From positions 1,302,001 through 1,366,000 of the forward strand of contig NZ_JAVDYC010000001.1 in the NCBI RefSeq assembly GCF_031458255.1: a stretch of DNA of 64,000 nt. The letters are read 5' to 3'. A program made the position numbers and the translations under genes. The notes below the pieces were generated by a model that saw only the letters and a program-made list of their open reading frames with translations, was not told where the DNA came from and did no database searches. Each line of letters starts with the position of its first letter. The first letter of the stretch is position 1. Positions 17,330-24,730 of the stretch are shown here, piece after piece. This stretch comes from Catenuloplanes niger (GTDB lineage: Bacteria; Actinomycetota; Actinomycetes; Mycobacteriales; Micromonosporaceae).

Positions 17330-17920
17330 ATGAGCGACACCGCCGACCCGGCCGCGATACTCGCCGACGTGCACCGGCTGCGCGAGCGGGTCCGCACCGA
17401 CCGCCGCACCGTCACCGCCCCGCTGCTCACCTTCGGCGTGCTGATCCTGGCGCACGCGCCGGTGATCGGGCTCGTCTCCGCCGCCACGGCCGGCTCCCGG
17501 CACCTCGTCAGCCTGCTCTTCTGGCCGCTCGCCGGCGCGCTCGGCCTGGGCGCGCTGTGGTGGCAGGCGCACCGGATCGCGACGCGGGACGGCGTCGGTG
17601 AGGGCCGCCGGTCGTACCGGCCGATCACCCTCGGCTACCTGGTCAGCCTGCCGCTGCTGGCGCTGCTGTTCATCCCCGCCTTCCTGGTCGGCGTGTTCGC
17701 GCCACTGGCCTGGCCCGCCGCGATCCTGTACGCGATCGCCCGCCGCCAGCACAACCAGGCCCTGCACCGCACCTCGACCGCGCTCGCCCTCGCCGCGGGC
17801 GCGCAGATCCTGCTGGCCGTGGGCGCGCTCACCACCGCCTGGATCGCCGTCGACGCCGCGGCCGGCCTCGCGCTGGTCGCCGTCGCCGCCTGGGCCCGTT
17901 CCCGGGCGGCCGCGGAGTGA
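17330..17920 (+). CDS. Integral membrane protein, 196 aa, unknown function
   Basis: A soluble N-terminal helix (about 1-30, ADVHRLRERVRTDRRTV) is followed by about six hydrophobic helices in tight pairs (for example APLLTFGVLILAHAP, LVSLPLLALLFIPAFLVG, GLALVAVAAWARS). No transporter or enzyme motif is recognised. This type of protein is repeatedly paired with a small HTH_34 winged-helix regulator in actinobacteria, as here (4-bp GTGA overlap with the next gene). The ATG at 17330 lies downstream of AAGGAG; an in-frame GTG at 17324 is too close to it. Confidence 0.8.
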   Translation: MSDTADPAAILADVHRLRERVRTDRRTVTAPLLTFGVLILAHAPVIGLVSAATAGSRHLVSLLFWPLAGALGLGALWWQAHRIATRDGVGEGRRSYRPITLGYLVSLPLLALLFIPAFLVGVFAPLAWPAAILYAIARRQHNQALHRTSTALALAAGAQILLAVGALTTAWIAVDAAAGLALVAVAAWARSRAAAE

Positions 17921-18240
17921 CCGCCCCGGAGCCGGCGCACCCGGCGCTGGACCTCGACGACGCGGTGCACCAGAAGACCCGGCTGGCGCTGCTGACCGTG
18001 CTCGACGAGGCCGGTCAGGCCGACTTCCCCTACCTGCGCAAGGTCCTCAACCTCACCGACGGCAACCTTGGCCGGCACCTGGACGTGCTGGCCCAGCAGG
18101 GCCTGGTCGAGATCACCAAGGGGTACGCGGGACGCCGCCCCCGCACCTGGGCCGCGATCACGCCGAAGGGCGAGGCCGCGCTGGCCGCGGAGATGTCGGT
18201 GCTGGCCGCGCTGCTGGAACGGTTCAGGAACCGGAGCTGA
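17917..18240 (+). CDS. Winged-helix transcriptional regulator (HTH_34 type)
   Basis: A 107-residue DNA-binding protein. A winged helix covers nearly the whole chain: KTRLALLTVLDEAGQADFPY, LNLTDGNLGRHLDVLAQQG (recognition helix) and a wing with EITKGYAGRRPRTW, then a C-terminal dimerisation helix EAALAAEMSVLAALLERF. This matches the small PadR/ArsR-like HTH_34 family. The GTG start overlaps the stop of the membrane-protein gene by 4 bp, so translation is coupled. The two operator copies at 17261-17300 are its likely target. Its 3' end overlaps the convergent aminotransferase by 17 bp. Confidence 0.88.
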   Translation: MTAPEPAHPALDLDDAVHQKTRLALLTVLDEAGQADFPYLRKVLNLTDGNLGRHLDVLAQQGLVEITKGYAGRRPRTWAAITPKGEAALAAEMSVLAALLERFRNRS

Positions 18241-19525
18241 GCGCGCCGTCCAGCATGCCCAGCGCGGTGGTGACGTCCGCGTCCGGGACGTTGCACGGGG
18301 GTACCAGGTGCAGCCGGTTCGCGGTGGTGAACGGCAGCAGGCCGGCCCGCCGGCACGCGGCCACCACCGCCAGGGTGTCCGCGACCGGCAGCGGCTCCCG
18401 GGTGTCGCGGTCGGCGACCAGCTCCACCGCCCAGAAGACGCCGACGCCGCGCACGTCCCCGATCACCGGGTGCTTCTCGGCCAGCTCGCGCAGGCCGGGG
18501 CCGAGCAGGTCCCGGCCGAGCCGGTCGGCGTTGGCGACCGTACCCTCGTCGGTCATGGCATTGATGGCGGCGACCGCCGCCGCGGTGGCGAGCGGGTGCC
18601 CGGAGTAGGTCAGGCCACCCGGATAGGGCGTGTGGGCGAACGTGTCCGCGATCGCGTCGCTGATCACCACGCCGCCGAGCGGGACGTACCCGGAGTTGAC
18701 GCCCTTGGCGAACGTGATCAGGTCGGGCCGCACGTCGTAGCGGTCCAGCGCGAACCAGGCGCCGGCCCGGCCGAACCCGGCCATCACCTCGTCCAGGATC
18801 AGCACGATGCCGAACCGGTCGCACAGCTCCCGCACGCCGGGCAGGTAACCGGGCGGCGGCGGCATGATCCCGGCCGTACCCGGAATGGTCTCCAGGATGA
18901 TCGCGGCGATCGTGGCCGGGCCCTCCGCCTCGATCGTGCGCCGCAGGTGGGCCAGCGCCCGCGCGCACTCCTGCTCCTCGGTCTCCGCGTGGAACTCGGA
19001 GCGGTAGCGGAACGGCCCGAAGAACCGCACGACCCCGGCCGTGCCCGTGTCACTCGGCCACCGGCGCGGGTCACCGGTCACGTTGACCGCGGTCTGCGTG
19101 CCGCCGTGGTACGAGCGGTACGCCGAGAGCACCTTCGGCCGGCCGGTGTGCAGGCGTGCCATCCGGATCGCGTGCTCGTTCGCGTCCGCGCCGCCGTTGG
19201 TGAAGAACACCTTCTCCAGCCCGTCCGGGGCCAGGCCGGCGATCAGCCGGGCCGCCTCGGAACGGACGCCCGTGGCGTGCTGCGGCGCGAGCGTGCACAG
19301 CAGCTCGGCCTGTTCCTGGATCGCCCGCACGACGCGCGGATGACCGTGGCCCAGGTTCGTGAAGACCAGCTGCGAGGAGAAGTCGAGGTACTCGTTGCCG
19401 GCGTCGTCGCGGATTCGCGAGCCGTGCGCGCCGGTGATCACCATCGGGTCGATCTCGGCCTGCGCCGACCACGAGTAGAAGACGTGGTCGTCCATCAGCG
19501 CGTGCGTCACCCAACCATGATCCAC
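18224..19525 (-). CDS. Class III (PLP-dependent) aminotransferase
   Basis: A 433-residue fold-type I aminotransferase. Features: the DFSSQLVFTNLGHGHPRV entry, SYHGGTQTAVNVTGD, LILDEVMAGFGRAGAWFA (Asp binding the pyridine nitrogen) and the Schiff-base Lys in LITFAKGVNSGYVPLGG, with GLTYSGHPLATAAAVA late in the chain. Class III members transaminate omega-amino acids, amines or keto-sugars/cyclitols; the substrate is open. A GTG start at 19525 gives the standard length. It lies downstream of the GT4/GpgS pair on the same strand, but a 25-bp repeat block and a 13-bp hairpin (19552-19677) separate them, so a shared transcript is doubtful. Confidence 0.88.
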   Translation of the reverse strand: MDHGWVTHALMDDHVFYSWSAQAEIDPMVITGAHGSRIRDDAGNEYLDFSSQLVFTNLGHGHPRVVRAIQEQAELLCTLAPQHATGVRSEAARLIAGLAPDGLEKVFFTNGGADANEHAIRMARLHTGRPKVLSAYRSYHGGTQTAVNVTGDPRRWPSDTGTAGVVRFFGPFRYRSEFHAETEEQECARALAHLRRTIEAEGPATIAAIILETIPGTAGIMPPPPGYLPGVRELCDRFGIVLILDEVMAGFGRAGAWFALDRYDVRPDLITFAKGVNSGYVPLGGVVISDAIADTFAHTPYPGGLTYSGHPLATAAAVAAINAMTDEGTVANADRLGRDLLGPGLRELAEKHPVIGDVRGVGVFWAVELVADRDTREPLPVADTLAVVAACRRAGLLPFTTANRLHLVPPCNVPDADVTTALGMLDGALSSGS

Positions 19526-19551
19526 CCGGACCGGTGCGGTGCCTGCGGCGA

Positions 19552-19625
19552 CCCCGGCGGATCACCCGCACGGTGGCCCCGGCGGATCACCCGCACGGTG
19601 GCCCAGTGGGTCGCCCGCGCGGTGG
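19552..19625. repeat. 25-bp direct repeat, two exact copies plus one degenerate
   Basis: Positions 19552-19576 and 19577-19601 are identical (each begins CCCCGGCGGATCACCCG and ends GCACGGTGG); 19602-19625 is a diverged third copy. It lies between the glycosyltransferase stop and the aminotransferase start, with no open gene across it. Confidence 0.8.
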
Positions 19626-19646
19626 CCGTCCGGCGAGCGGTCCGGC

Positions 19647-19677
19647 GTGGGGATCCCCCGGGGCGGGGGATCCCCAC
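19647..19677 (-). terminator. 13-bp stem-loop after the glycosyltransferase gene
   Basis: GTGGGGATCCCCC (19647-19659) pairs perfectly with GGGGGATCCCCAC (19665-19677) over a 5-nt loop. It lies 5 bp past the stop of the minus-strand glycosyltransferase gene. There is no T-run, as usual for high-GC actinobacterial terminators. Confidence 0.7.
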
Positions 19678-19681
19678 CGGC

Positions 19682-20794
19682 TCACCGGGTGAGCATCCGC
19701 TCGTACAGCGCGGCGTAGCCGGCCGCCATCACGGCCGGGGTGAAACGGCGGGCCGCCTCGGCGCGGCACTCCGCCTCGACCAGGCCGCCGACCGCGTGCA
19801 TCAGCTCGCCCAGCTCGTCCTCGTCCGTGGTGAGCAGGCCGGTGCGGCCGTGCTCGATCAGCTCGGGCAGGCAGCCGCGCGCGATGCCGACCACCGGCGT
19901 GCCGAGCGCGAGCGACTCGACCACGGCGGTGCCACCCGGCTCGTTCCAGCGCAGTGGGAACAGCGCGGCGCGGGCGCCGGCCACCAGGTCGTCGCGTTCC
20001 TGGCCGGCAACGGTGCCGACCCAGCGGACCCGGACGCCGTCGACGTGCGGGGCGACCTGCTCGTGCCAGAAGCGCACGTCCGGGTTCTGCGGGTCGGCGG
20101 CGGCCAGCGCCTCCGGCGAGTGGTACGGGCCGACCGGGCCGGCCAGCACCAGGTCGAAGCCGTGCCGGTGGGCGAGCCGGGCCGCGAGGTCCTGGCCCTT
20201 GCCCGGGTTGATCCGGCCGAGCACCACGGCGTACCCGTGCTTCTCGGCCTTCTCGCGCCGGTCCGCGTCGATCGCGAGCGGCGTGGCCAGGTGCACGTGC
20301 CCGATCGCGTGGGCGCGCAACGCCTCCGGCGCGTGGGTGAGCTGGTCGGCGGAGACGCCGTTGACCCGGACCCGGTCGCCGCCGTCGAACGTGCCGTAGA
20401 GGTCCGGGTGTTTGCGCAGGTCCCAGTGCAGCGTGTGCAGACCGGGCGGGCCGCCGGAGCCGAGCGCCGCGAGCATGGTCAGCCCGGCCGCCTCCACGTG
20501 GTCGTGGATCAGGTCGATGCCGCCGGCCGCGACCCGCCGCAGCACCGCGGCCTGGTGCGCCGGGACCACGCCGCAGGCCTGGTTGTACGGGCGTTGCAGC
20601 ATCGCGAACTGCCCGGTGCCGAACGCGTGCACGTGCTCGTCGGCCGGCAACGTGCTCTCCCCGACCGTGGCCAGCACCACCTCGATGCCCAGCGCGCGCA
20701 GCTCCGGGACCAGCGTGGCCACGATGTTCTCGATGCCGCCGTACCCGTTCGGCGGGACCGGCAGCCACGGCCCCGCGTTCATCAGGACCCTCAT
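19682..20794 (-). CDS. GT4-family glycosyltransferase
   Basis: A 370-residue GT-B retaining glycosyltransferase. The acceptor half starts MRVLMNAGPWLPVPPNGYGG followed by IENIVATLVPEL; the donor-sugar half has VVLGRINPGKGQDLAARLA and a C-terminal WNEPGGTAVVESLALGTPVV, the E-x7-E nucleotide-sugar motif of GT4. It acts in the cytoplasm on a lipid, sugar or small-molecule acceptor that is not identifiable. The ATG overlaps the stop of the GpgS gene by 4 bp, so the two are coupled and probably work on the same glucoside pathway. Confidence 0.87.
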   Translation of the reverse strand: MRVLMNAGPWLPVPPNGYGGIENIVATLVPELRALGIEVVLATVGESTLPADEHVHAFGTGQFAMLQRPYNQACGVVPAHQAAVLRRVAAGGIDLIHDHVEAAGLTMLAALGSGGPPGLHTLHWDLRKHPDLYGTFDGGDRVRVNGVSADQLTHAPEALRAHAIGHVHLATPLAIDADRREKAEKHGYAVVLGRINPGKGQDLAARLAHRHGFDLVLAGPVGPYHSPEALAAADPQNPDVRFWHEQVAPHVDGVRVRWVGTVAGQERDDLVAGARAALFPLRWNEPGGTAVVESLALGTPVVGIARGCLPELIEHGRTGLLTTDEDELGELMHAVGGLVEAECRAEAARRFTPAVMAAGYAALYERMLTR

Positions 20795-21795
20795 GAGGCC
20801 ACCGCCGGGACCAGGCCGGGCACCCGCAGCGACGCCAGCGGCGGCCGCTCGGTCACGCCGATCTCGTGCGTGACGATCTCCCGGTCCAGGCGCGGCAGCC
20901 CACCGGCGTGGCCGCGACGGAACTGGGTCATCAGCGTCGACGGCGGCAGCTCGTCGGTGACCAGGCCGGCCCGGTGCAGCCGGGTCCACGCGGTCACCAT
21001 GATCTGCGCGGACATCCGGCCGAGCGCCTCGGTGCTCTGGTGCCGGTGGTGCCGGACCCCGAGGTCGACCTGGGCCAGCGCGTCCAGCCCGGCCTCCTGG
21101 AGCAGGTCGATCAGCATCGCGATCTCCACGCCGTAGCCGGAGACGAACGGGATGCGCTCCAGCACGCTGCGACGGCCCGCGTACTCCCCGGCCAGCGGCT
21201 GGACGACACCGGCCAGCTCCGGCCAGAACAGGTTGATCAGCGGGCGGGCGGCCAGCTCGGTGACCCGGCCGCCGCCGTCCGGTTCGACGCCGGTGGCCCG
21301 GTGCAGCGGCCGGTGGTAGAAGCCCTTGACGAACTCGACCGACGCGTCGGTCAGCAGCGGGCCGAGCAGGCCGGTCACGAAGTGCGCGGAGAAGTCCTCC
21401 AGGTCGCCGTCGACGAACGCGACCACGTCACCGGTGCTGGCCGCCAGGCCGGCCCAGAGCGCGTCGCCCTTGCCCTCCATCCGCGGCAGGCCGCGGGTCA
21501 CGTCGTCCTGGCTGACCACGCGCGCACCGGCGGCCCGCGCGATCAGCGCGGTGTCGTCGGTGGAGCGGGAGTCGACGACGACGATCTCGTCGACCAGCGG
21601 TATCTCGTCGATCAGGCGCTCACGGATCGTGGTGACGATCGCACCGATGGTCGCCTGCTCGTTGCGTGCGGGGATGACCACGCTGACGCGGTCCTCCCCC
21701 TTGGACCTCAGCAGCTCAGCGTCCGACCACTCGGTGTAGGAGAAGGTGCGCGACGAGGCCCAGGCCTCGAGGACGGGAGAGACATCGTGCGTCAT
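20791..21795 (-). CDS. gpgS: Glucosyl-3-phosphoglycerate synthase (GpgS-like)
   Basis: A 334-residue GT-A enzyme (GT81 type) expected to transfer glucose from a nucleotide sugar to 3-phosphoglycerate, the first step to glucosylglycerate and to methylglucose lipopolysaccharides. Family hallmarks: SVVIPARNEQATIGAIV, EIVVVDSRSTDDTA, a metal-binding AFVDGDLEDF, HFVTGLLGPLL, VEFVKGFYHRPL and SGYGVEIAMLIDLL. The start is placed at the ATG at 21795 (MTHDVSPVLEAW) after GGGGG, giving normal family length; the frame stays open upstream but without family sequence. The GT4 gene follows with a 4-bp overlap. It is divergent from the Gfo/Idh/MocA gene at 21960. Confidence 0.85.
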   Translation of the reverse strand: MTHDVSPVLEAWASSRTFSYTEWSDAELLRSKGEDRVSVVIPARNEQATIGAIVTTIRERLIDEIPLVDEIVVVDSRSTDDTALIARAAGARVVSQDDVTRGLPRMEGKGDALWAGLAASTGDVVAFVDGDLEDFSAHFVTGLLGPLLTDASVEFVKGFYHRPLHRATGVEPDGGGRVTELAARPLINLFWPELAGVVQPLAGEYAGRRSVLERIPFVSGYGVEIAMLIDLLQEAGLDALAQVDLGVRHHRHQSTEALGRMSAQIMVTAWTRLHRAGLVTDELPPSTLMTQFRRGHAGGLPRLDREIVTHEIGVTERPPLASLRVPGLVPAVAS

Positions 21796-21837
21796 GCGTA
21801 CCCCCGGGTAGTTGATCTTCTCGTTGTCGTCCCTCAC

Positions 21838-21854
21838 TTCCCGCCCGGCGGGAA
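21838..21854. promoter_or_regulatory. Inverted repeat in the gpgS / Gfo-Idh divergent promoter
   Basis: TTCCCGC-CCG-GCGGGAA, 7-bp perfect arms, lies 43 bp upstream of the gpgS start within the 164-bp divergent intergenic region. A second symmetric element TGACA-N8-TGTCA is at 21870-21887. Either could be an operator; no local regulator gene is adjacent. Confidence 0.4.
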
Positions 21855-21959
21855 TTCCAAGCGCATCTGTGACATGAACGTTTGTCATCCGACAAGAGTT
21901 TGCGGAGGGCGCCCACCGAGAAGTGCAGACGTTGACGATCACCGCCGAGAAGCGAGGAG

Positions 21960-22910
21960 ATGCCGGTGACGAGAGTGGGACTGGTCGGTGCGGGAGGCGT
22001 GGCCCAGCGCCACGCGCGGGTGCTGTCGAGTTTGCCGGACGTGCAGGTCACGGCCGTGACGGACGTGGTGCCGGAGGCGGCCGCCGCGCTCGCCGAGCCA
22101 CACGGCGCACGCGTCGTACCGGACGTGGCGGCACTGCTGAACGAACCCCTGGACGCGGTCTACGTCTGCGTGCCGCCGTTCGCGCACGGCCCGGCGGAGC
22201 GCGCCGTGATCGAGGCCGGATTACCACTGTTCGTGGAGAAACCCATTTCGCTCGATATCGCCGCGGCTCAGGATATTTCGGACGCTATCGCGGAGCGCGG
22301 ACTGCTCACCGCGGTCGGTCACCACTGGCGCTACCTCGCCGTCGTCGAGCAGGCGCGCGCGCTGCTGGCGGACCGGCCGGTGCGGCTGGTCACCGGCGCC
22401 TGGCTGGACAAGGTGCCGCCGGTCGGCTGGTGGCCGCTGCGGGAGAAGTCCGGCGGGCCGATCGTCGAGCAGGCCGCGCACGTGCTCGACCTCGCCCGGC
22501 ACCTGGCCGGCGAGGTCACGTCGGTGACCGCGGCCGGCAACGGCACTCCCCCGGCCGGCGACATCGACGGCGCCACCGCGGCCGTTCTGCGGTTCGCGAG
22601 CGGTGCCGTCGGCACGCTCGCCGCGACCTGCGTGCTCGGCTGGAAGGAGCGCGCCGGACTGGAGATCTACGCGGACGGGCTGGCCGTGCGCGTCTCCGAG
22701 ACCGGGCTGACGGTCCGCGACGCCGACGGCGAGCGCACCGTGGACAGCGACCCGGAGACCGCGCGGGTCGCGGTCGACCGGGCGTTCGTCGCCGCGGTCC
22801 GCGGCGAGGAGCACGACATCCGGGTGCCGTACGCGGAGGCGCTGCGCACCCACACGCTCGCGCTCGCGGTCGCCTCGTCCGCCGCGACCGGGGAGACGCG
22901 CCATGTCTGA
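21960..22910 (+). CDS. Gfo/Idh/MocA family NAD(P)-dependent oxidoreductase
   Basis: A 316-residue enzyme with an N-terminal Rossmann domain, VGLVGAGGVAQRHARVL at about residue 6, and the conserved FVEKPISLD near residue 90 (the catalytic-lysine EKP motif). The C-terminal alpha/beta domain includes GGPIVEQAAHVLDLARHL. The family oxidises or reduces sugars, inositols and cyclitols at a hydroxyl group. The ribosome site GCGAGGAG precedes the ATG. Its last 8 bp overlap the start of the MDR dehydrogenase gene; this two-enzyme pairing recurs in polysaccharide and sugar-modification loci. It is divergent from gpgS. Confidence 0.9.
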   Translation: MPVTRVGLVGAGGVAQRHARVLSSLPDVQVTAVTDVVPEAAAALAEPHGARVVPDVAALLNEPLDAVYVCVPPFAHGPAERAVIEAGLPLFVEKPISLDIAAAQDISDAIAERGLLTAVGHHWRYLAVVEQARALLADRPVRLVTGAWLDKVPPVGWWPLREKSGGPIVEQAAHVLDLARHLAGEVTSVTAAGNGTPPAGDIDGATAAVLRFASGAVGTLAATCVLGWKERAGLEIYADGLAVRVSETGLTVRDADGERTVDSDPETARVAVDRAFVAAVRGEEHDIRVPYAEALRTHTLALAVASSAATGETRHV

Positions 22911-23982
22911 CCGCAACCTGATCGTCAGCGCGCCCGGGAAGCTGGAGATCGTCGAGGAGGAGGTCGCGCCCGGCCCGTTCCGGGTGCGCACGCTGTTCAG
23001 CGGCGTCTCGGCCGGCACCGAGCTGAGCTTCGTCAAGAACACCCATCCCGCGCTGCACACCGGCTTCGACACCGAGCTGGGGCTGTTCGGCGGGCCGGCC
23101 GACGACGCGTACCCGGTCACCCGGCTCGGCTACATGGAGGTCGGTGTCGTCACCGAGAGCAGCACGCCCGCGGTGGCCACCGGCACGACCGTGGCGATGA
23201 CGTACGGCCACCGCACCGGCTGGACCGGCGACCCGCTGCGCGACCGGATCGTGCCGCTGCCGGACGACCTCGACCCGATGCTCGGCATCTACGCCGCGCA
23301 CATGGGCCCGATCTGCGCCAACGGCCTGCTGCACGCGGCCGCGGACGCGGTCGGCCCGGCCGTGCGCGCGCTCGGCGACGGCGTGGCCGGCCGCCGGGTC
23401 GCGGTCACCGGCGCCGGCGTGGTCGGCCTGCTCACCGCGCTCCTGGCCCGCGCGCACGGCGCCGCCTCGGTCGTCGTGCTCGACCCGTCCGCCGAGCGCC
23501 GCGCCGTCGCCGAGTCGCTCGGACTGGACACGCTGGACAGCGGCGGCTCGGACGACCCCGCGGTGGTGCTCAAGACCGCGTGGCGGCACTGGCCCGGCGA
23601 CCGCGGCGCCGACGTCGTCTTCCAGTGCCGTGGCCAGGCGTCCGCGCTGCAGCTGGCGATGCGGCTGCTCCGGCCGCAGGGCACGGTGATCGACCTGGCG
23701 TTCTACCAGGGCGGCGCGGACGAGGTGCGGCTCGGCGAGGAGTTCCACCACAACGGGCTGCGCCTGGTCTGCGCGCAGATCGGCCGGGTGCCGCGCGGCC
23801 TGGCCGGCACCTGGGACCGGGAGCGGCTCTCCGCCGCGACCATCGATCTGCTGCGCCGCGACGGCGAGGCGATCCGTCGTCACCTGATCACCGCGGTCGT
23901 CCCGTTCGACGAGGCGCCCGCGCTGCTCGACGACCTGGCCGCCCGCCGGCGCCAGGAGGTGCAGTCGGTCCTTTCCTTCTGA
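22903..23982 (+). CDS. MDR-family dehydrogenase (sugar/threonine dehydrogenase-like)
   Basis: A 359-residue medium-chain dehydrogenase/reductase. The N-terminal GroES-like half (VRTLFSGVSAGTELSFV, YMEVGVVTE) and a Rossmann motif VAVTGAGVVGLLTALLARAHG near residue 165 resemble L-threonine or polyol dehydrogenase-like proteins that pair with Gfo/Idh enzymes. The catalytic-zinc cysteine typical of alcohol dehydrogenases is replaced by the GVSAGTE segment, as seen in this bi-domain oxidoreductase partner group. It is translationally coupled to the upstream gene (8-bp overlap). It probably acts on the same sugar intermediate; the substrate is unknown. Confidence 0.87.
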   Translation: MSDRNLIVSAPGKLEIVEEEVAPGPFRVRTLFSGVSAGTELSFVKNTHPALHTGFDTELGLFGGPADDAYPVTRLGYMEVGVVTESSTPAVATGTTVAMTYGHRTGWTGDPLRDRIVPLPDDLDPMLGIYAAHMGPICANGLLHAAADAVGPAVRALGDGVAGRRVAVTGAGVVGLLTALLARAHGAASVVVLDPSAERRAVAESLGLDTLDSGGSDDPAVVLKTAWRHWPGDRGADVVFQCRGQASALQLAMRLLRPQGTVIDLAFYQGGADEVRLGEEFHHNGLRLVCAQIGRVPRGLAGTWDRERLSAATIDLLRRDGEAIRRHLITAVVPFDEAPALLDDLAARRRQEVQSVLSF

Positions 23983-23987
23983 TCTCC

Positions 23988-24017
23988 TTGATATGCAAGC
24001 GGTGACTTGCCTATCAT
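23988..24017 (+). promoter_or_regulatory. Promoter of arsR gene with overlapping inverted repeat; leaderless mRNA
   Basis: TTGATA (23988-23993), 18-bp spacer, TATCAT (24012-24017). The GTG start of the regulator at 24024 is 7 bp past the -10, so transcription and translation probably begin together. Inverted repeat GCAAG-N6-CTTGC (23995-24010) fills the spacer, an ideal place for autorepression by the ArsR protein. Confidence 0.7.
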
Positions 24018-24023
24018 CGTCGC

Positions 24024-24314
24024 GTGGACGATGACGACGTCTTCAAGGCCCTGGCCGACCCGACCCGCCGCAAGATACTGGACGAACTGGCGGATCGGGA
24101 CGGCCAGACCCTGTTCGAGATCTGCGCGCGGCTCAGCTCCAAGCACCAGCTCGGCTCGTCCCGCCAGGCCATCTCCCAGCACCTCGAGGTGCTGGCCGCG
24201 GCCGGCCTGGTCCACAGCCGCCGCGACGGACGCTACAAGTTCCACCACCTCGACACCGGCCCGCTGGAGCACCTCACCGACCGGTGGCGTCACCGCGACA
24301 CCAAGGAGACCTGA
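24024..24314 (+). CDS. ArsR-family transcriptional regulator
   Basis: A 96-residue winged-helix protein: VFKALADPTRRKILDEL, recognition helix SSRQAISQHLEVLAAAGLV, and wing SRRDGRYKFHHLD. No metal-binding CxC motif is present, so it belongs to the metal-independent ArsR branch that often controls VOC, SRPBCC or transport genes. The GTG start sits at the expected transcription start (leaderless). The stop shares one base with the ATG of the VOC gene. It is expected to bind the repeat in its own promoter. Confidence 0.92.
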   Translation: MDDDDVFKALADPTRRKILDELADRDGQTLFEICARLSSKHQLGSSRQAISQHLEVLAAAGLVHSRRDGRYKFHHLDTGPLEHLTDRWRHRDTKET

Positions 24315-24703
24315 TGCGCATCACCATCACCAGCGTGCTCGTCCACGACCAGGCCGTGGCGGAGAAGTTCTACACCGAGGTCCTCGGCTTCGTGAAGAAG
24401 CACGACGTCCCGATGGGCGGCGACGCCCGCTGGCTCACCGTGGTCTCCCCGGACAACCCCGACGGCACCGAGCTGCTGCTCGAGCCGGACGCCCACCCGG
24501 CCGCCAAGCCGTGGAAGGAGGCGCTGGTCGGCGACGGCATCCCGTACACCCAGTTCGCCGTCGACGACGTCAAGGCGGAGTTCGCCCGCCTGCGCGACCT
24601 CGGGGTCCGCTTCACCCAGGAACCGGTCGACATGGGCGCGTTCACCACCGCCGTCCTCGACGACACCTGCGGCAACCTCATCCAGATCATCCAGATGCAC
24701 TGA
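24314..24703 (+). CDS. VOC (glyoxalase/bleomycin-resistance) family protein
   Basis: A 129-residue protein made of two beta-alpha-beta-beta-beta modules: ITSVLVHDQAVAEKFYTEVL at the start and YTQFAVDDVKAEFARLRDLG in the second half, ending GNLIQIIQMH. Members are metal-dependent dioxygenases, glyoxalases or antibiotic-binding proteins; this one could be any of these. Start ATG overlaps the ArsR stop (TGATG), so it is coupled to and probably controlled by that regulator. Homologues with this ArsR partner are common in actinobacteria and uncharacterised. Confidence 0.88.
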   Translation: MRITITSVLVHDQAVAEKFYTEVLGFVKKHDVPMGGDARWLTVVSPDNPDGTELLLEPDAHPAAKPWKEALVGDGIPYTQFAVDDVKAEFARLRDLGVRFTQEPVDMGAFTTAVLDDTCGNLIQIIQMH

Positions 24704-24730
24704 GCCGGCCGGGGCCGGTGGCCGCCCGGC

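Noticed and set aside
19552-19625. Possible CRISPR-like repeats
   Set aside because: Copies are directly adjacent without spacers and there are no cas genes; it is a simple tandem repeat.
18224-23982. Aminoglycoside-type or aminocyclitol antibiotic cluster
   Set aside because: No cyclase such as DOI synthase, no resistance gene, no sugar nucleotide genes; only generic sugar enzymes are present.
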